This document shows, piece after piece, positions 56,159 to 64,000 of a DNA stretch of 64,000 bases. This stretch comes from Brenneria roseae subsp. roseae (GTDB lineage: Bacteria; Pseudomonadota; Gammaproteobacteria; Enterobacterales; Enterobacteriaceae). Location of the stretch: positions 148,920 to 212,919 of the forward strand of contig NZ_KZ819023.1 of assembly GCF_003115845.1 (NCBI RefSeq), written 5' to 3'. Within the stretch, counting starts at the first letter, position 1. Each line of letters begins with the position of its first letter. A program made the translations under genes and the position numbers. The notes under the pieces were generated by a model. It had not been told where the DNA came from, did not search any database, and was given only the letters and a program-made list of their open reading frames with translations.

Positions 56159-57904
56159 TTACTGAATCGGCGGTTCAGGAATCAAGCCTTGTTCACCCGG
56201 CACGGTTTGCAGGAAATCAAAATCGCAGCCATCGTCCGCCTGACTGACATGTTCGGCGAATAGCCGGCCATAGCCGCGCGGGTAATAAGGCTGCGGCGGC
56301 GTCCACGCCTGACGGCGCTGTTCCATTTCTTCTTCGGGGATCAGTAAATTAAGCTGGCGTTTCGACACGCTTAACTCAACGTTGTCGCCATCGTGCACCA
56401 GCGCCAGCGGCCCGCCGACGAAAGATTCGGGCGCGATATGCACCACGCAGGAGCCAAAACTGGTGCCGCTCATGCGCGCATCGGACAGGCGCACCATGTC
56501 GCGGATCCCCCGTTCCAGCAGTTTTTTCGGGATCGGGATCTGTCCCCATTCCGGAAAGCCGGGAGCGCCCAACGGTCCGGCGTTCTTCAGCACCAGTACG
56601 GAGTTCTCATCCACGTCAAGATCCGGGTCGTCAATGCGTTTTTGCAGATCTTCCACGTTGTTGAAGACAACCGCCCGGCCGACGTGCTCATGCAGTCGCG
56701 GATCGGCCGCGTGGATCTTCAATACCGCGCTGTTGGGCGCCAGATTGCCGCGCAGGATCACCAGACTGCCCAGTTCGCCCAGCGGTTTCTCCAGCGGCAG
56801 AATCACATCGTCGTTGTACACTTCCGCATCGGCGAAATTTTCTCCCAGCGTTTTGCCGTTCACCGTCATCGGCGAGCCGTCAATCAGCGTTCCCAGCCGG
56901 TTGAGCAAGGCCCGCAGGCCGCCGGCGTAATAGAAATCCTCCATCAGGTATTTCCCGGCGGGGCGAATATTGGCCAGATGGGGCACTTTCTGCGACAGCT
57001 CATCGAAACGATCCACGGTGAGGGGGATGCCGGCCCGGCGCGCCATGGCGATCACATGGATCACGGCATTGGTGGAGCCGCCGAGCGCCAACGCGGTGGT
57101 AATGGCGTTATCGAAGGAGGCGGGGCACAGGAAATCCGAGGGTTTGAGATCTTCCCAGACCATTTCGACGATGCGGCGCCCGGTGCGTTCGGCCATGATG
57201 GCATGGCGCGAATCCGGCGCCACAATGGATGACGCGCCGGTAAAACAGAAGCCCAGTGCGTCGGCGATGCTCATCATGGTGGGCGCGGTGCCCATGGTCA
57301 TACAGGTTCCGGCCGAACGGGAGATGCCGTTTTCCACCTCTTCCAATTGCTCTTCGCTATACTCGCCGGCTTTATATTTGTACCAGGAGGCGAACAGGTC
57401 GGTGCCCGAGCCGAGAAATTTCCCTTTATTGTCGCCGCGCAGCGACGGCCCGGCCGGCACATAAATAGCCGGAATATTCATGGAGATGGCACCCATGATC
57501 AGGCCGGGCGTGGTTTTATCACAGCCGCCCATCAGTACCGCGCCGTCAATCGGGTGGGATCGCAGCAGTTCCTCGGTTTCGATAGCCAGCAGATTACGAT
57601 AGAGCATGGCCGCCGGTCTGACATAAGGCTCGCCCAGCGACATGGCCGGTAGTTCAATCGGAAAGCCGCCGGCCTGAAGAATGCCGCGCTTGACTTGCTC
57701 GGCACGTTCTTTGAAATGCGTGTGACATGGGTTGATCTCGCTCCAGGTATTGACAATCGCAATCACCGGTTTTCCCATATAATCTTCACGGGCGTAACCT
57801 TGCTGGGCCATACGGGCGCGATGTCCCAGTGAGCGGAATACCGGCGCGCCATACCAGCGATAACTTCTCAGTGTTTCAGGCGTTTTTTTGATTTGTGCGC
57901 ACAT
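56159..57904 (-). CDS. IlvD/Edd-family sugar-acid dehydratase
   Basis: These Fe-S enzymes remove water from dihydroxy or sugar acids to give 2-keto-3-deoxy acids. The 581 residues carry the cluster cysteines in 'IVNTWSEINPCHTHF', 'GAVLMGGCDKTTPGLIMG' and 'SRSAGTCMTMGTAPTMM', and the C-terminal 'RLSDARMSGTSFGSCVVHIAP'. The start 'KKTPETLRSYRWYGAPVFRS' and the length place it with the pentonate/hexonate dehydratases (L-arabinonate type) rather than IlvD or Edd. GGAGG precedes the ATG. The exact substrate cannot be read from sequence. It follows the transporter gene by 41 bases. Confidence 0.87.
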   Translation of the reverse strand: MCAQIKKTPETLRSYRWYGAPVFRSLGHRARMAQQGYAREDYMGKPVIAIVNTWSEINPCHTHFKERAEQVKRGILQAGGFPIELPAMSLGEPYVRPAAMLYRNLLAIETEELLRSHPIDGAVLMGGCDKTTPGLIMGAISMNIPAIYVPAGPSLRGDNKGKFLGSGTDLFASWYKYKAGEYSEEQLEEVENGISRSAGTCMTMGTAPTMMSIADALGFCFTGASSIVAPDSRHAIMAERTGRRIVEMVWEDLKPSDFLCPASFDNAITTALALGGSTNAVIHVIAMARRAGIPLTVDRFDELSQKVPHLANIRPAGKYLMEDFYYAGGLRALLNRLGTLIDGSPMTVNGKTLGENFADAEVYNDDVILPLEKPLGELGSLVILRGNLAPNSAVLKIHAADPRLHEHVGRAVVFNNVEDLQKRIDDPDLDVDENSVLVLKNAGPLGAPGFPEWGQIPIPKKLLERGIRDMVRLSDARMSGTSFGSCVVHIAPESFVGGPLALVHDGDNVELSVSKRQLNLLIPEEEMEQRRQAWTPPQPYYPRGYGRLFAEHVSQADDGCDFDFLQTVPGEQGLIPEPPIQ

Positions 57905-57945
57905 GGTTGCCTCCAGTTATTATTAGAAAACATGTTCTCATTAGG

Positions 57946-59331
57946 TTATTGCTTGGCCGAAAAATCTACGCGCTTGATCTCTCCCACCAGGAACAGGTAA
58001 CAGAAGATGGCCAGGGCGGCGAAGACGGAAACGTACAGCAACGCGCCGCCGAACGAACCGCTTGTCGCCACGATGTAGCCGATAACGATCGGCGTCACGA
58101 TACCGGCGATATTGCCGATGGTGTTGAACACTCCGCCGCTCAGGCCGATAGCTTCTTTCGGCGAGGTATCGGCGACGACCGCCCAACCCAGCGCACCGAC
58201 GCCTTTGCCGAAGAACGAGAAGGACATCAGGAAAATCACCAGTCCGATAGAATCGGTGTAGTTACACAACACCATGGACATGGAGCAGATCATGCCCAGA
58301 ATAATCGGCGTCTTGCGGGCGAGAGACAGCGAGTAGCCGCGTTTTAACAGGGCGTCGGATATCACGCCGCCTAAAATCCCGCCGACAAAACCGCAAATGG
58401 CAGGCAATGAGGCCGCGAAACCGGCGTTAAGTATCGTCAGGCCGCGTTCTTTCACCAGATAGATGGGGAACCAGGAAATGAAGAACCAGGTCAACGTCGA
58501 GATACAGTACTGCCCGAGATAAACACCGACCAGCAAACGCTGCGACAACAGCATGCCGATCGTGACTTTCGGTACGTCCGGCGCCGGTTCAACTGCCTTA
58601 TCGACCACCGCCGGTTTCTGCTTCGAATCCAGATCGACCAACGCGCCGCCTTCACGCATATAGTCCAGTTCTTCTTTGCTGAGGCGCGGGTGATGCACCG
58701 GCGGATAAATTACCCGCAGCCACACCAGGCTGATGATGATGCCGAGCGCGCCCATGAAGATGAACGGGCTGTGCCAGTCTGTGATGTGAACCAGCCATCC
58801 CATAATCGGCGCGAAAAACGCGGTGGCGAAATATTGCGCGGAATTAAAGATAGCCGACGCCGTAGCGCGCTCTTTTTGTGGAAACCATGAGGAAACGATT
58901 TTACTGTTGCCGGGGAACGCCGGGCATTCCGCCAGACCAACAATAAAGCGCAGCGTGAAAAGCAAGACCACGGCCAGCGATACGCCGCCGAATACCGTGA
59001 TGCCGTGGAACAGAAAAATAAATCCTTGCAGCAGGGTAAAGAGCGACCAGAAAAAGATACTGGCGAAATAAACACGTTTGGCGCCGTAGCGATCCAACAG
59101 CCAGCCGCCGGGTATTTGACCGATGACATAGGCCCAGGCAAAGGCGGAAAAAATGTACCCCATGGTGATTGAGTCAATGTTTAATTCATCGGCCATCGGT
59201 GAACCGGCGATAGCCAGTACCGCACGATCGCCATAGTTAATCGCGGTCACGATAAACAGCATCAGAATGATGTGATATCGTATGTGTTTGCTCTTTTTTA
59301 TGTTTTCCTGCTGTTGAGCTAAGTGTGACAT
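57946..59331 (-). CDS. MFS sugar-acid:proton symporter (GudP/GarP/DgoT family)
   Basis: The protein is a 12-helix anion:cation symporter of the phthalate-permease family that carries glucarate, galactarate, galactonate or similar acids. The 461 residues contain 'LFIVTAINYGDRAVLAIAG', 'FAWAYVIGQIPGGWLLDRYG', 'RFIVGLAECPAFPGNSKIV' with the GudP-type Glu-Cys-Pro-Ala-Phe-Pro, and 'SPKEAIGLSGGVFNTIGNIA'. It is the first gene of the sugar-acid run and lies downstream of four copies of an 8-base element. Confidence 0.9.
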   Translation of the reverse strand: MSHLAQQQENIKKSKHIRYHIILMLFIVTAINYGDRAVLAIAGSPMADELNIDSITMGYIFSAFAWAYVIGQIPGGWLLDRYGAKRVYFASIFFWSLFTLLQGFIFLFHGITVFGGVSLAVVLLFTLRFIVGLAECPAFPGNSKIVSSWFPQKERATASAIFNSAQYFATAFFAPIMGWLVHITDWHSPFIFMGALGIIISLVWLRVIYPPVHHPRLSKEELDYMREGGALVDLDSKQKPAVVDKAVEPAPDVPKVTIGMLLSQRLLVGVYLGQYCISTLTWFFISWFPIYLVKERGLTILNAGFAASLPAICGFVGGILGGVISDALLKRGYSLSLARKTPIILGMICSMSMVLCNYTDSIGLVIFLMSFSFFGKGVGALGWAVVADTSPKEAIGLSGGVFNTIGNIAGIVTPIVIGYIVATSGSFGGALLYVSVFAALAIFCYLFLVGEIKRVDFSAKQ

Positions 59332-59556
59332 TATTTACTCCAGCATCGAATAAATCAGTTTGTAGGGATATGAAGATACTAGGCTGAATGCATCAGACAC
59401 GGATATTTCATCTGTCTCTAATCCAGCGCACCATCAGTGATAGGCGATATGCAACCTCCTGTTGTAAATAAAAAGCCTGTATTAATGATTATTAGGCAAC
59501 AGGAGATTAAGCGACTCACGTTGATTAGTTTAGGGAGCGGTGTACATACTGACCAG

Positions 59557-59685
59557 ATACAGTTTTATTGCATAAAAATAAACTGTATTGTTTTGAAAAT
59601 AATACAGTTGGTGTAATAAAAACCATAAAAAACAATTGATTATATATGGATTAGTCAGGCTAATGTTTTAATTAATTAACTGTAT
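59557..59685. promoter_or_regulatory. Four copies of ATACAGTT, likely operator of the sugar-acid operon
   Basis: ATACAGTT or its reverse complement AACTGTAT occurs at 59557, 59581, 59602 and 59678. The first two form an inverted pair 24 bases apart, close to two helical turns. The gap 59332-59820 between the MocR-type gene and the transporter gene holds nothing else recognisable. Binding by the local regulator is inferred. Confidence 0.55.
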
Positions 59686-59820
59686 AGGTCACGGTAGAAT
59701 ATTTTAGTGACGACATAGACATTTTATTGTCTCCTCAGAATGCGCTGGGTAAAAATAAGGGAAAATGCATAAAAGGAGACGGTTTTGAAATATTTTATCT
59801 AATTTTATTTAAAATGAAAT

Positions 59821-61251
59821 TTATGTTTTCATTTTATTTTCATCCAGAAAATGAAGAAATTCATTTTGGTAACGTTGTAAAAAAGCCACGTTAAAGCGAA
59901 TCCACGGACTGGCGCAGCGATGAGGATGAAATAATGTTCCCGGCGCTAAAAACAATTTATGTTGTCGTGCGATTTCCGCCAGCTTCAAAGCGTCCGTGGC
60001 ATTTTTCGTCGGGCAGGCATACAGATAAAAACCATTGACGGCCTGGGTATGAAGTTGCCAGCCGATAGTCTGAAAAAACTGGCCGGCGCTGGTTTGGGCC
60101 TGGGCTAAACGCGTTCGTAACCGGGTACGGTATTTATGATATTGCCCATCTTGTAATACGGACAGGATAACGCGCTCGGTCAGTTCTGAACTGGTCAGCC
60201 CGGACATCATTTTAAACACGATTAATCTTTCAATCAGCTCCGTATTGCCAATCACGTATCCGACCCGCAGGGTCGGGGAGAGGGTTTTGGAAAAACTGCG
60301 AATTTGCGTAACGCGCTTCATGCCGCCCATTGACAGTAACGATACCGCGTCTTGCGGCATCAGATCTCCTGAGACATTGTCCTCTACCACATGGATATCG
60401 TATTGCTCCATTAAAGATAATATCTTGTGGGCCATGCCAAGCGACAGGCAGGCGCCGGTCGGATTCTGAAACCAGGGATTGGTGATATACAGCCGTGGTT
60501 TTTCCCGGCGCAGCACTTCCGCCATATGATCCATATCCGGCCCCTGAGACGTCCAGGGAATGCCGATAGGACGGATACCGCGCAACATGAGCGACGTGAG
60601 GAAGTTACAATAGGCGGGCTCATCCACCAATACGCTATCGCCACGGTTCAGTAAGGCCATGGAAACAATGTCCAATGCCTTACTGGCGCCTTGCGTCAGC
60701 AGGATATTCTCCGGGCTGACCGGTTGAATATTTTCCGGTAGCGTGACGGCCAGATGCTGGCGTAGCGGGAGATATCCCCAGGATTCGCCATAGCCTGAAT
60801 CGCTCAGATTCTGGCGCGACACGGTTCTCAGCGCTTTCGCCAGGATGTCCTGTTGATACCAATCGTCCGGTAACCATCCGCAGCTCAGTTGGCGATATTC
60901 AGGTGAGGAAACATAGATGCTGGACAATAACCAGTAATCATTAACGGGGTTTATGGCATAGTTTTCATTGGTCGTGACCACCCGGGTTTCGCTTATTCCG
61001 GATTCGGTGACGTAAAAACCCGAGCCAGGACGCGCCGTTATCCAGCCTTCAGCAACTAATTGTTCATAGGCTTGCACCATCGTGGAGTTACTGACGGAAA
61101 ATAAGCTGGCGCCACGGCGTACTGACGGCAACCGCTGTCCGCCAGGCAGTTGCTTGCTGGCGATGGCGGTGCGCAAGGTGTTGACGACTTGCATGACTAA
61201 AGGCAAAGGGAGCGTTTTGTTAACTGGGGGAAAAAGCTGACTCACAAGCAT
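59821..61251 (-). CDS. MocR-type GntR regulator with aminotransferase-like domain
   Basis: MocR regulators fuse a GntR winged helix to a class I aminotransferase fold and sense PLP-linked or amino compounds. The 476-residue form starts at the ATG at 61251. The GntR part reads 'PLPLVMQVVNTLRTAIASKQ', 'GQRLPSVRRGASLFSVSNST' and 'WITARPGSGFYV'. The aminotransferase part has 'YLPLRQHLAVTLPENIQPVS' and 'NPWFQNPTGACLSLG', with the PLP-lysine site 'RSFSKTLSPTLRVGY'. The ATG has GAGG directly against it; a GTG at 61245 has better spacing. A TTG at 61299 is less likely. It is upstream of, and parallel to, the sugar-acid operon. Confidence 0.88.
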   Translation of the reverse strand: MLVSQLFPPVNKTLPLPLVMQVVNTLRTAIASKQLPGGQRLPSVRRGASLFSVSNSTMVQAYEQLVAEGWITARPGSGFYVTESGISETRVVTTNENYAINPVNDYWLLSSIYVSSPEYRQLSCGWLPDDWYQQDILAKALRTVSRQNLSDSGYGESWGYLPLRQHLAVTLPENIQPVSPENILLTQGASKALDIVSMALLNRGDSVLVDEPAYCNFLTSLMLRGIRPIGIPWTSQGPDMDHMAEVLRREKPRLYITNPWFQNPTGACLSLGMAHKILSLMEQYDIHVVEDNVSGDLMPQDAVSLLSMGGMKRVTQIRSFSKTLSPTLRVGYVIGNTELIERLIVFKMMSGLTSSELTERVILSVLQDGQYHKYRTRLRTRLAQAQTSAGQFFQTIGWQLHTQAVNGFYLYACPTKNATDALKLAEIARQHKLFLAPGTLFHPHRCASPWIRFNVAFLQRYQNEFLHFLDENKMKT

Positions 61252-61526
61252 CCTCACATAAGTAATGATTACAAAGCGTTTCCAATCCAAATCGTTCAAT
61301 CCGGCTTTAGGGTGAACCCGAATTTACTCTTGTCATCATGGGCAATATTCGCATTCAGATTTATCGCTCGTTTCGACAATCAATATACAGATCCTTCATT
61401 CTCCTATGCATGATGGGGTTATATCCTATCAGAGTGTATGCCCTATACTTCGACTTTGTATAGCGCATCCGCGAGTGACAGGAATCCGTTCCCATTCGGT
61501 CAAGGCTGGAGTTGCTCGTTATTGTG

Positions 61527-61547
61527 TGGGGGGGGGAGGGGGGACGT
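61527..61547. repeat. Poly-G tract
   Basis: Runs of nine to ten and six Gs separated by one A lie between the MocR-type gene and the tautomerase gene, near the tautomerase 3' end. Such a tract could be a slippage site or a sequencing weak spot. The rest of 61300-61566 shows no gene. Confidence 0.6.
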
Positions 61548-61566
61548 GTAATAAACGGTAGTGGTA

Positions 61567-61956
61567 TTACAATGCCCCTGTCAAATATTGCGCCTCGCCG
61601 TCGCCGAAGCTCCAGTCGCCTTTATGGTTGGTGATAAAGGTCATCATCAGATCGCTGCCGTCGATTCCGCAATGCGTATTGAACTCATGCGCCAGCGTTT
61701 TCATAAAAAACTGCTTCTGTTCGTCACTACGCGGGCTGGTGTAAACCCGCACCATGACCAGCTTGTCCGTGCGCGTAAAACCCAGGCCGGTATCCTGAAA
61801 AACCATATGCTGAGGTTTGTTTTCGTGAACAATCTGATAGCGGTCGCGTTCTGGAACCTGGAAGGCTTGCAACACGACACGGTGCGCAGTATCCAGCAGG
61901 GTTTTCATCTCGGACGCGGAGCGGCCTTCAATAACATCAAATTGCAGTAATGGCAT
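61567..61956 (-). CDS. Tautomerase-superfamily protein
   Basis: The 129-residue protein starts Met-Pro, so the processed N-terminus would be the catalytic Pro of tautomerases ('PLLQFDVIEGRSASEMKTLL'). Further family-like parts are 'HRVVLQAFQVPERDRYQIV' and 'VRVYTSPRSDEQKQFF'. The size fits the longer single-chain subgroup rather than the 60-residue 4-oxalocrotonate type. The substrate is unknown. It is divergent from the LysR gene at 62075, which may control it. Confidence 0.82.
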   Translation of the reverse strand: MPLLQFDVIEGRSASEMKTLLDTAHRVVLQAFQVPERDRYQIVHENKPQHMVFQDTGLGFTRTDKLVMVRVYTSPRSDEQKQFFMKTLAHEFNTHCGIDGSDLMMTFITNHKGDWSFGDGEAQYLTGAL

Positions 61957-62074
61957 AATGTGTCTCCGTCAATGTGTGGGATTAAGTATTGCTCTGGGGA
62001 ACATTCTGGCTTGTTGATGCGCAGAGAAAAAGCGCTATAGTTGAAAAGATTATTTTCTATTTTGAACAATCATC

Positions 62075-62995
62075 ATGAAAAACATCAAAACAAACGCACT
62101 ATGGATGCACCTGTATTGGCTGACGGTATTGGCCGAACAGCGGAGTTTTACCCGTGCCGCGGAACGATTGGAAGTGAGTAAGGCGGCAATGAGCCAAAAG
62201 ATCAAAGAGTTGGAAACGCTGGCCGGCGTCGCTCTGGTTCAGCGCACCACGCGCAGCGTGCGTTTGACCCGCGCGGGAGAAAAGCTGGTGGCAGAGTTAC
62301 AGGAACCGTTCGCGCAGATTGAGCAGAGCTTTTTTGCCGTACGCGATGACAGCGGCCCGGTGCGCGGACTGATTCGCATTACCTCGCCCGTGGCCTTTGC
62401 GCGTCAACAGCTGGTTCCAAATATCAGTGTGTTTTTGCGGGCGTATCCACAGGTACGCATTCAGCTTGAGGTATCGGACAGGATAGTGTCGCTAACCAGC
62501 GAGGGATTCGATCTCGCTATCCGTCACAGCAACCATTTGCCCGAAACGCATGTCGCGTTGCCGTTGTGCGAGACGCGGGCGTTGCTGGTTGCATCGCCTG
62601 AATACCTTGACGCGCGGGGTGTCCCCGCTCATCCGATGGAACTGACGGCGTATGATTGTCTGTATTATCCGCGCGGCACCGAACTGCCTCGCTGGCGTTT
62701 TGTGCATCGCCCGTCGGGCGGCGAGGCGCTAACCGTGGATGTGAAAGGCCCCTTTGCCACGAATAACAGTGAATCTATCCGGGATGCGGCATTGAGCGGT
62801 CTGGGCATTGCCATGCTGCCGGATTTCAGCGCACACACGGCTATCGCGGCAGGCACGCTGCGGGAAGTATTGCCGGACTGGCAAATTGTCGAGGCATTCG
62901 CCGACAAAATATGGATCGTGCGTCCTTATGCCGCGCAGGTGCCGCGCGCCGTCAGCGTTTTTACTCATTGGCTGCGATCGCGGTTTACATGCTGA
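62075..62995 (+). CDS. LysR-family transcriptional regulator
   Basis: The 306 residues have the N-terminal winged helix ('LAEQRSFTRAAERLEVSKAA', 'SQKIKELETLAGVALVQRTT', 'RSVRLTRAGEKL') and a CrgA/DsdC-like effector domain ('GLIRITSPVAFARQQLVPNI', 'FDLAIRHSNHLPETHVALPL', 'GLGIAMLPDF'). It is divergent from the tautomerase gene across 118 bases, the standard LysR layout for a regulator and its target. No strong ribosome site precedes the ATG. The ligand is unknown. Confidence 0.9.
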   Translation: MKNIKTNALWMHLYWLTVLAEQRSFTRAAERLEVSKAAMSQKIKELETLAGVALVQRTTRSVRLTRAGEKLVAELQEPFAQIEQSFFAVRDDSGPVRGLIRITSPVAFARQQLVPNISVFLRAYPQVRIQLEVSDRIVSLTSEGFDLAIRHSNHLPETHVALPLCETRALLVASPEYLDARGVPAHPMELTAYDCLYYPRGTELPRWRFVHRPSGGEALTVDVKGPFATNNSESIRDAALSGLGIAMLPDFSAHTAIAAGTLREVLPDWQIVEAFADKIWIVRPYAAQVPRAVSVFTHWLRSRFTC

Positions 62996-63175
62996 TGACA
63001 GATACGGAATAGACGATAATCGCTGGATAAATGCGCTGTGACTTGAACTTACCGGTATTGAAAATGGACTTGAAAGTTGTGGAACCGGATGGATTTCACT
63101 GGAACGCGAGAGGAGGAGGCTTTCACCTCATTTTCAATGACCTACAGACGTTAAAGGTATCTGCGGAATTTGAAT

Positions 63176-63252
63176 TGGTACGACCGAGTGGACTCGAACC
63201 ACCGACCCCCACCATGTCAAGGTGGTGCTCTAACCAACTGAGCTACGGTCGT
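63176..63252 (-). tRNA. valV: tRNA-Val (anticodon GAC)
   Basis: The 77-base cloverleaf is complete: acceptor ACGACCG/CGGTCGT, D-arm TAGCTCAGTTGG, anticodon stem CCACC/GGTGG with loop TTGACAT, T-arm GGTTCGAGTCC, and an encoded CCA. Anticodon GAC reads valine GUC and GUU codons. The core matches E. coli valV/valW as I recall them; the acceptor stem differs, starting A-U rather than G-C. Confidence 0.95.
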
Positions 63253-63460
63253 ACAGGGCATGTCAGTTCCGGCAATAGATCATTTATGAACTAACATTTT
63301 GATTTTAAATCACTTCTTTCATTCCAGCATCTGGAATGGGCATCATTATGGCCTCGCTCGGCGGTTATGACAAGCCCTTTATCAAGATTCTCTTGCTAAG
63401 TGGTGAATGTTTGTCCGAATACGGTGATTTCAGCTTATATCCCGGTGACGCGGCCGTATA

Positions 63461-64000
63461 CTAGGATCGGCGCGGCAGGCGAGGGAGCTCGCGACGGAAT
63501 CCCAATCCAATAATGCGGCCCGTTAAACGCGGTAGCCAGGGCTGGCGGATCAGCCACATCACTAATGCGGGTGGACGCCGTTTGGCCGCGCGTGAAGTAT
63601 CTTTTCCTTTGCCGGTCATCATAATTTGCAGACGTTGGGTGGCGCGGGTAGGAAATTCACGTCGACGCTGTACACGATTCAGGATATTCAGGCTGACGGG
63701 GCCATGCGCCAGAGGCGTGGCCAGAATATTGGCGGCGGCTACCGCATCCTGAATCGCCAGATTGACGCCGACTCCGCCGATGGGGGACATGGCGTGAGCC
63801 GCGTCACCGATGCACAACACGCCTGCGGCGGCCCAGCGATCCAACCGGTCGATACGAATATCCAGCAGTTTGACATGCTCCCAATCGGGTACTGCCGCCG
63901 CTAGCCGTTCGGCACTGATAGGTAGCACCGCTGAAATCTGTTGCAGCAGTGAGGGTAAACCCTGTTGTTTAAGATGGGGAAGGGTACCTTTAGTGATGCT
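63461..64000 (-). CDS. FAD-dependent monooxygenase, 5' part outside window
   Basis: The frame is open to the window edge, so only the C-terminal part (about 179 residues) is visible. The motif 'AAGVLCIGDAAHAMSPIGGV' followed by 'GVNLAIQDAVAAANILA' is the second FAD-binding signature of class A aromatic hydroxylases (UbiH/PHBH-like). The tail 'RIIGLGFRRELPRLPRRS' is basic. The substrate cannot be told from this part. A GTG inside the frame at 63926-63928 is internal, not the start. The 63253-63460 gap between tRNA-Val and this gene shows no gene. Confidence 0.85.
   Translation of the reverse strand, partial: SITKGTLPHLKQQGLPSLLQQISAVLPISAERLAAAVPDWEHVKLLDIRIDRLDRWAAAGVLCIGDAAHAMSPIGGVGVNLAIQDAVAAANILATPLAHGPVSLNILNRVQRRREFPTRATQRLQIMMTGKGKDTSRAAKRRPPALVMWLIRQPWLPRLTGRIIGLGFRRELPRLPRRS

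Noticed and set aside
63031..63294. Plus-strand frame containing 'LVRPSGLEPPTPTMSRW'
   Set aside because: This is the well-known false translation of a tRNA gene's opposite strand; the tRNA-Val explains it.

Overview
The window is enterobacterial chromosome. Gene order and protein content (mfd-lolCDE-nagK-cobB, btuCED-nlpC-lplA, ydiV-selO-aroH-ppsR-ppsA, the RprA RNA, ydiK-ydiJ-menI-sufABCDSE-ldtE-lpp-pykF) follow the Enterobacterales backbone. The hmuSTUV insertion, the arb/bgl-like aryl-beta-glucoside operon and the sugar-acid genes point to a plant-associated Pectobacteriaceae member (Brenneria, Pectobacterium or Dickeya). The genus is an inference; no rRNA gene is present.

Layout. Positions 1-1930 are an AT-rich accessory segment. 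It holds the 3' end of an Hcp (type VI secretion tube) gene, a convergent pair that looks like a membrane-acting toxin and its two-helix immunity protein, and decayed reading frames. The segment abuts yegD, which is cut off after its DIGGG motif. Positions 2.7-16.8 kb are housekeeping genes: transcription-coupled repair, lipoprotein export, amino-sugar kinase, sirtuin, vitamin B12 uptake, lipoate ligase and an EAL-like flagellar regulator. Positions 16.9-22.1 kb carry SelO and a Fur-boxed haem uptake operon without an outer-membrane receptor. Positions 22.4-27.4 kb carry aroH, ppsR and ppsA. Positions 27.4-34.6 kb carry an ApbE lipoprotein, the small RNA RprA with an RcsB-type box, ydiK, ydiJ, menI and an unnamed Fur-boxed gene facing suf. 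Positions 35.0-44.2 kb carry the whole suf Fe-S operon, ldtE, lpp and pykF.

Positions 44.8-53.5 kb form an accessory glycoside module: a BglG antiterminator, an EIIBCA transporter, a phospho-beta-glucosidase, a BglH-like porin and a GH42 galactosidase. Two ribonucleic antiterminator (RAT) sites overlap two intrinsic terminators, so the module looks self-inducing. The second RAT is unusual because its apical loop carries an extra small hairpin. Positions 53.7-61.3 kb form a second accessory module on the minus strand: MocR-type regulator, MFS sugar-acid transporter, IlvD/Edd-type dehydratase, CoA-acylating semialdehyde dehydrogenase and GarL-type aldolase. Four copies of an 8-base element lie between the regulator and the transporter. 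The window ends with a tautomerase, a LysR regulator, tRNA-Val(GAC) and the 3' part of a flavin monooxygenase gene.

The strongest candidates for something not yet described are the Hcp-linked toxin/immunity pair, the expanded RAT, the Fur-boxed gene next to suf, and the sugar-acid cluster. All functional statements come from reading the sequence and from memory of the families; no database search was run.
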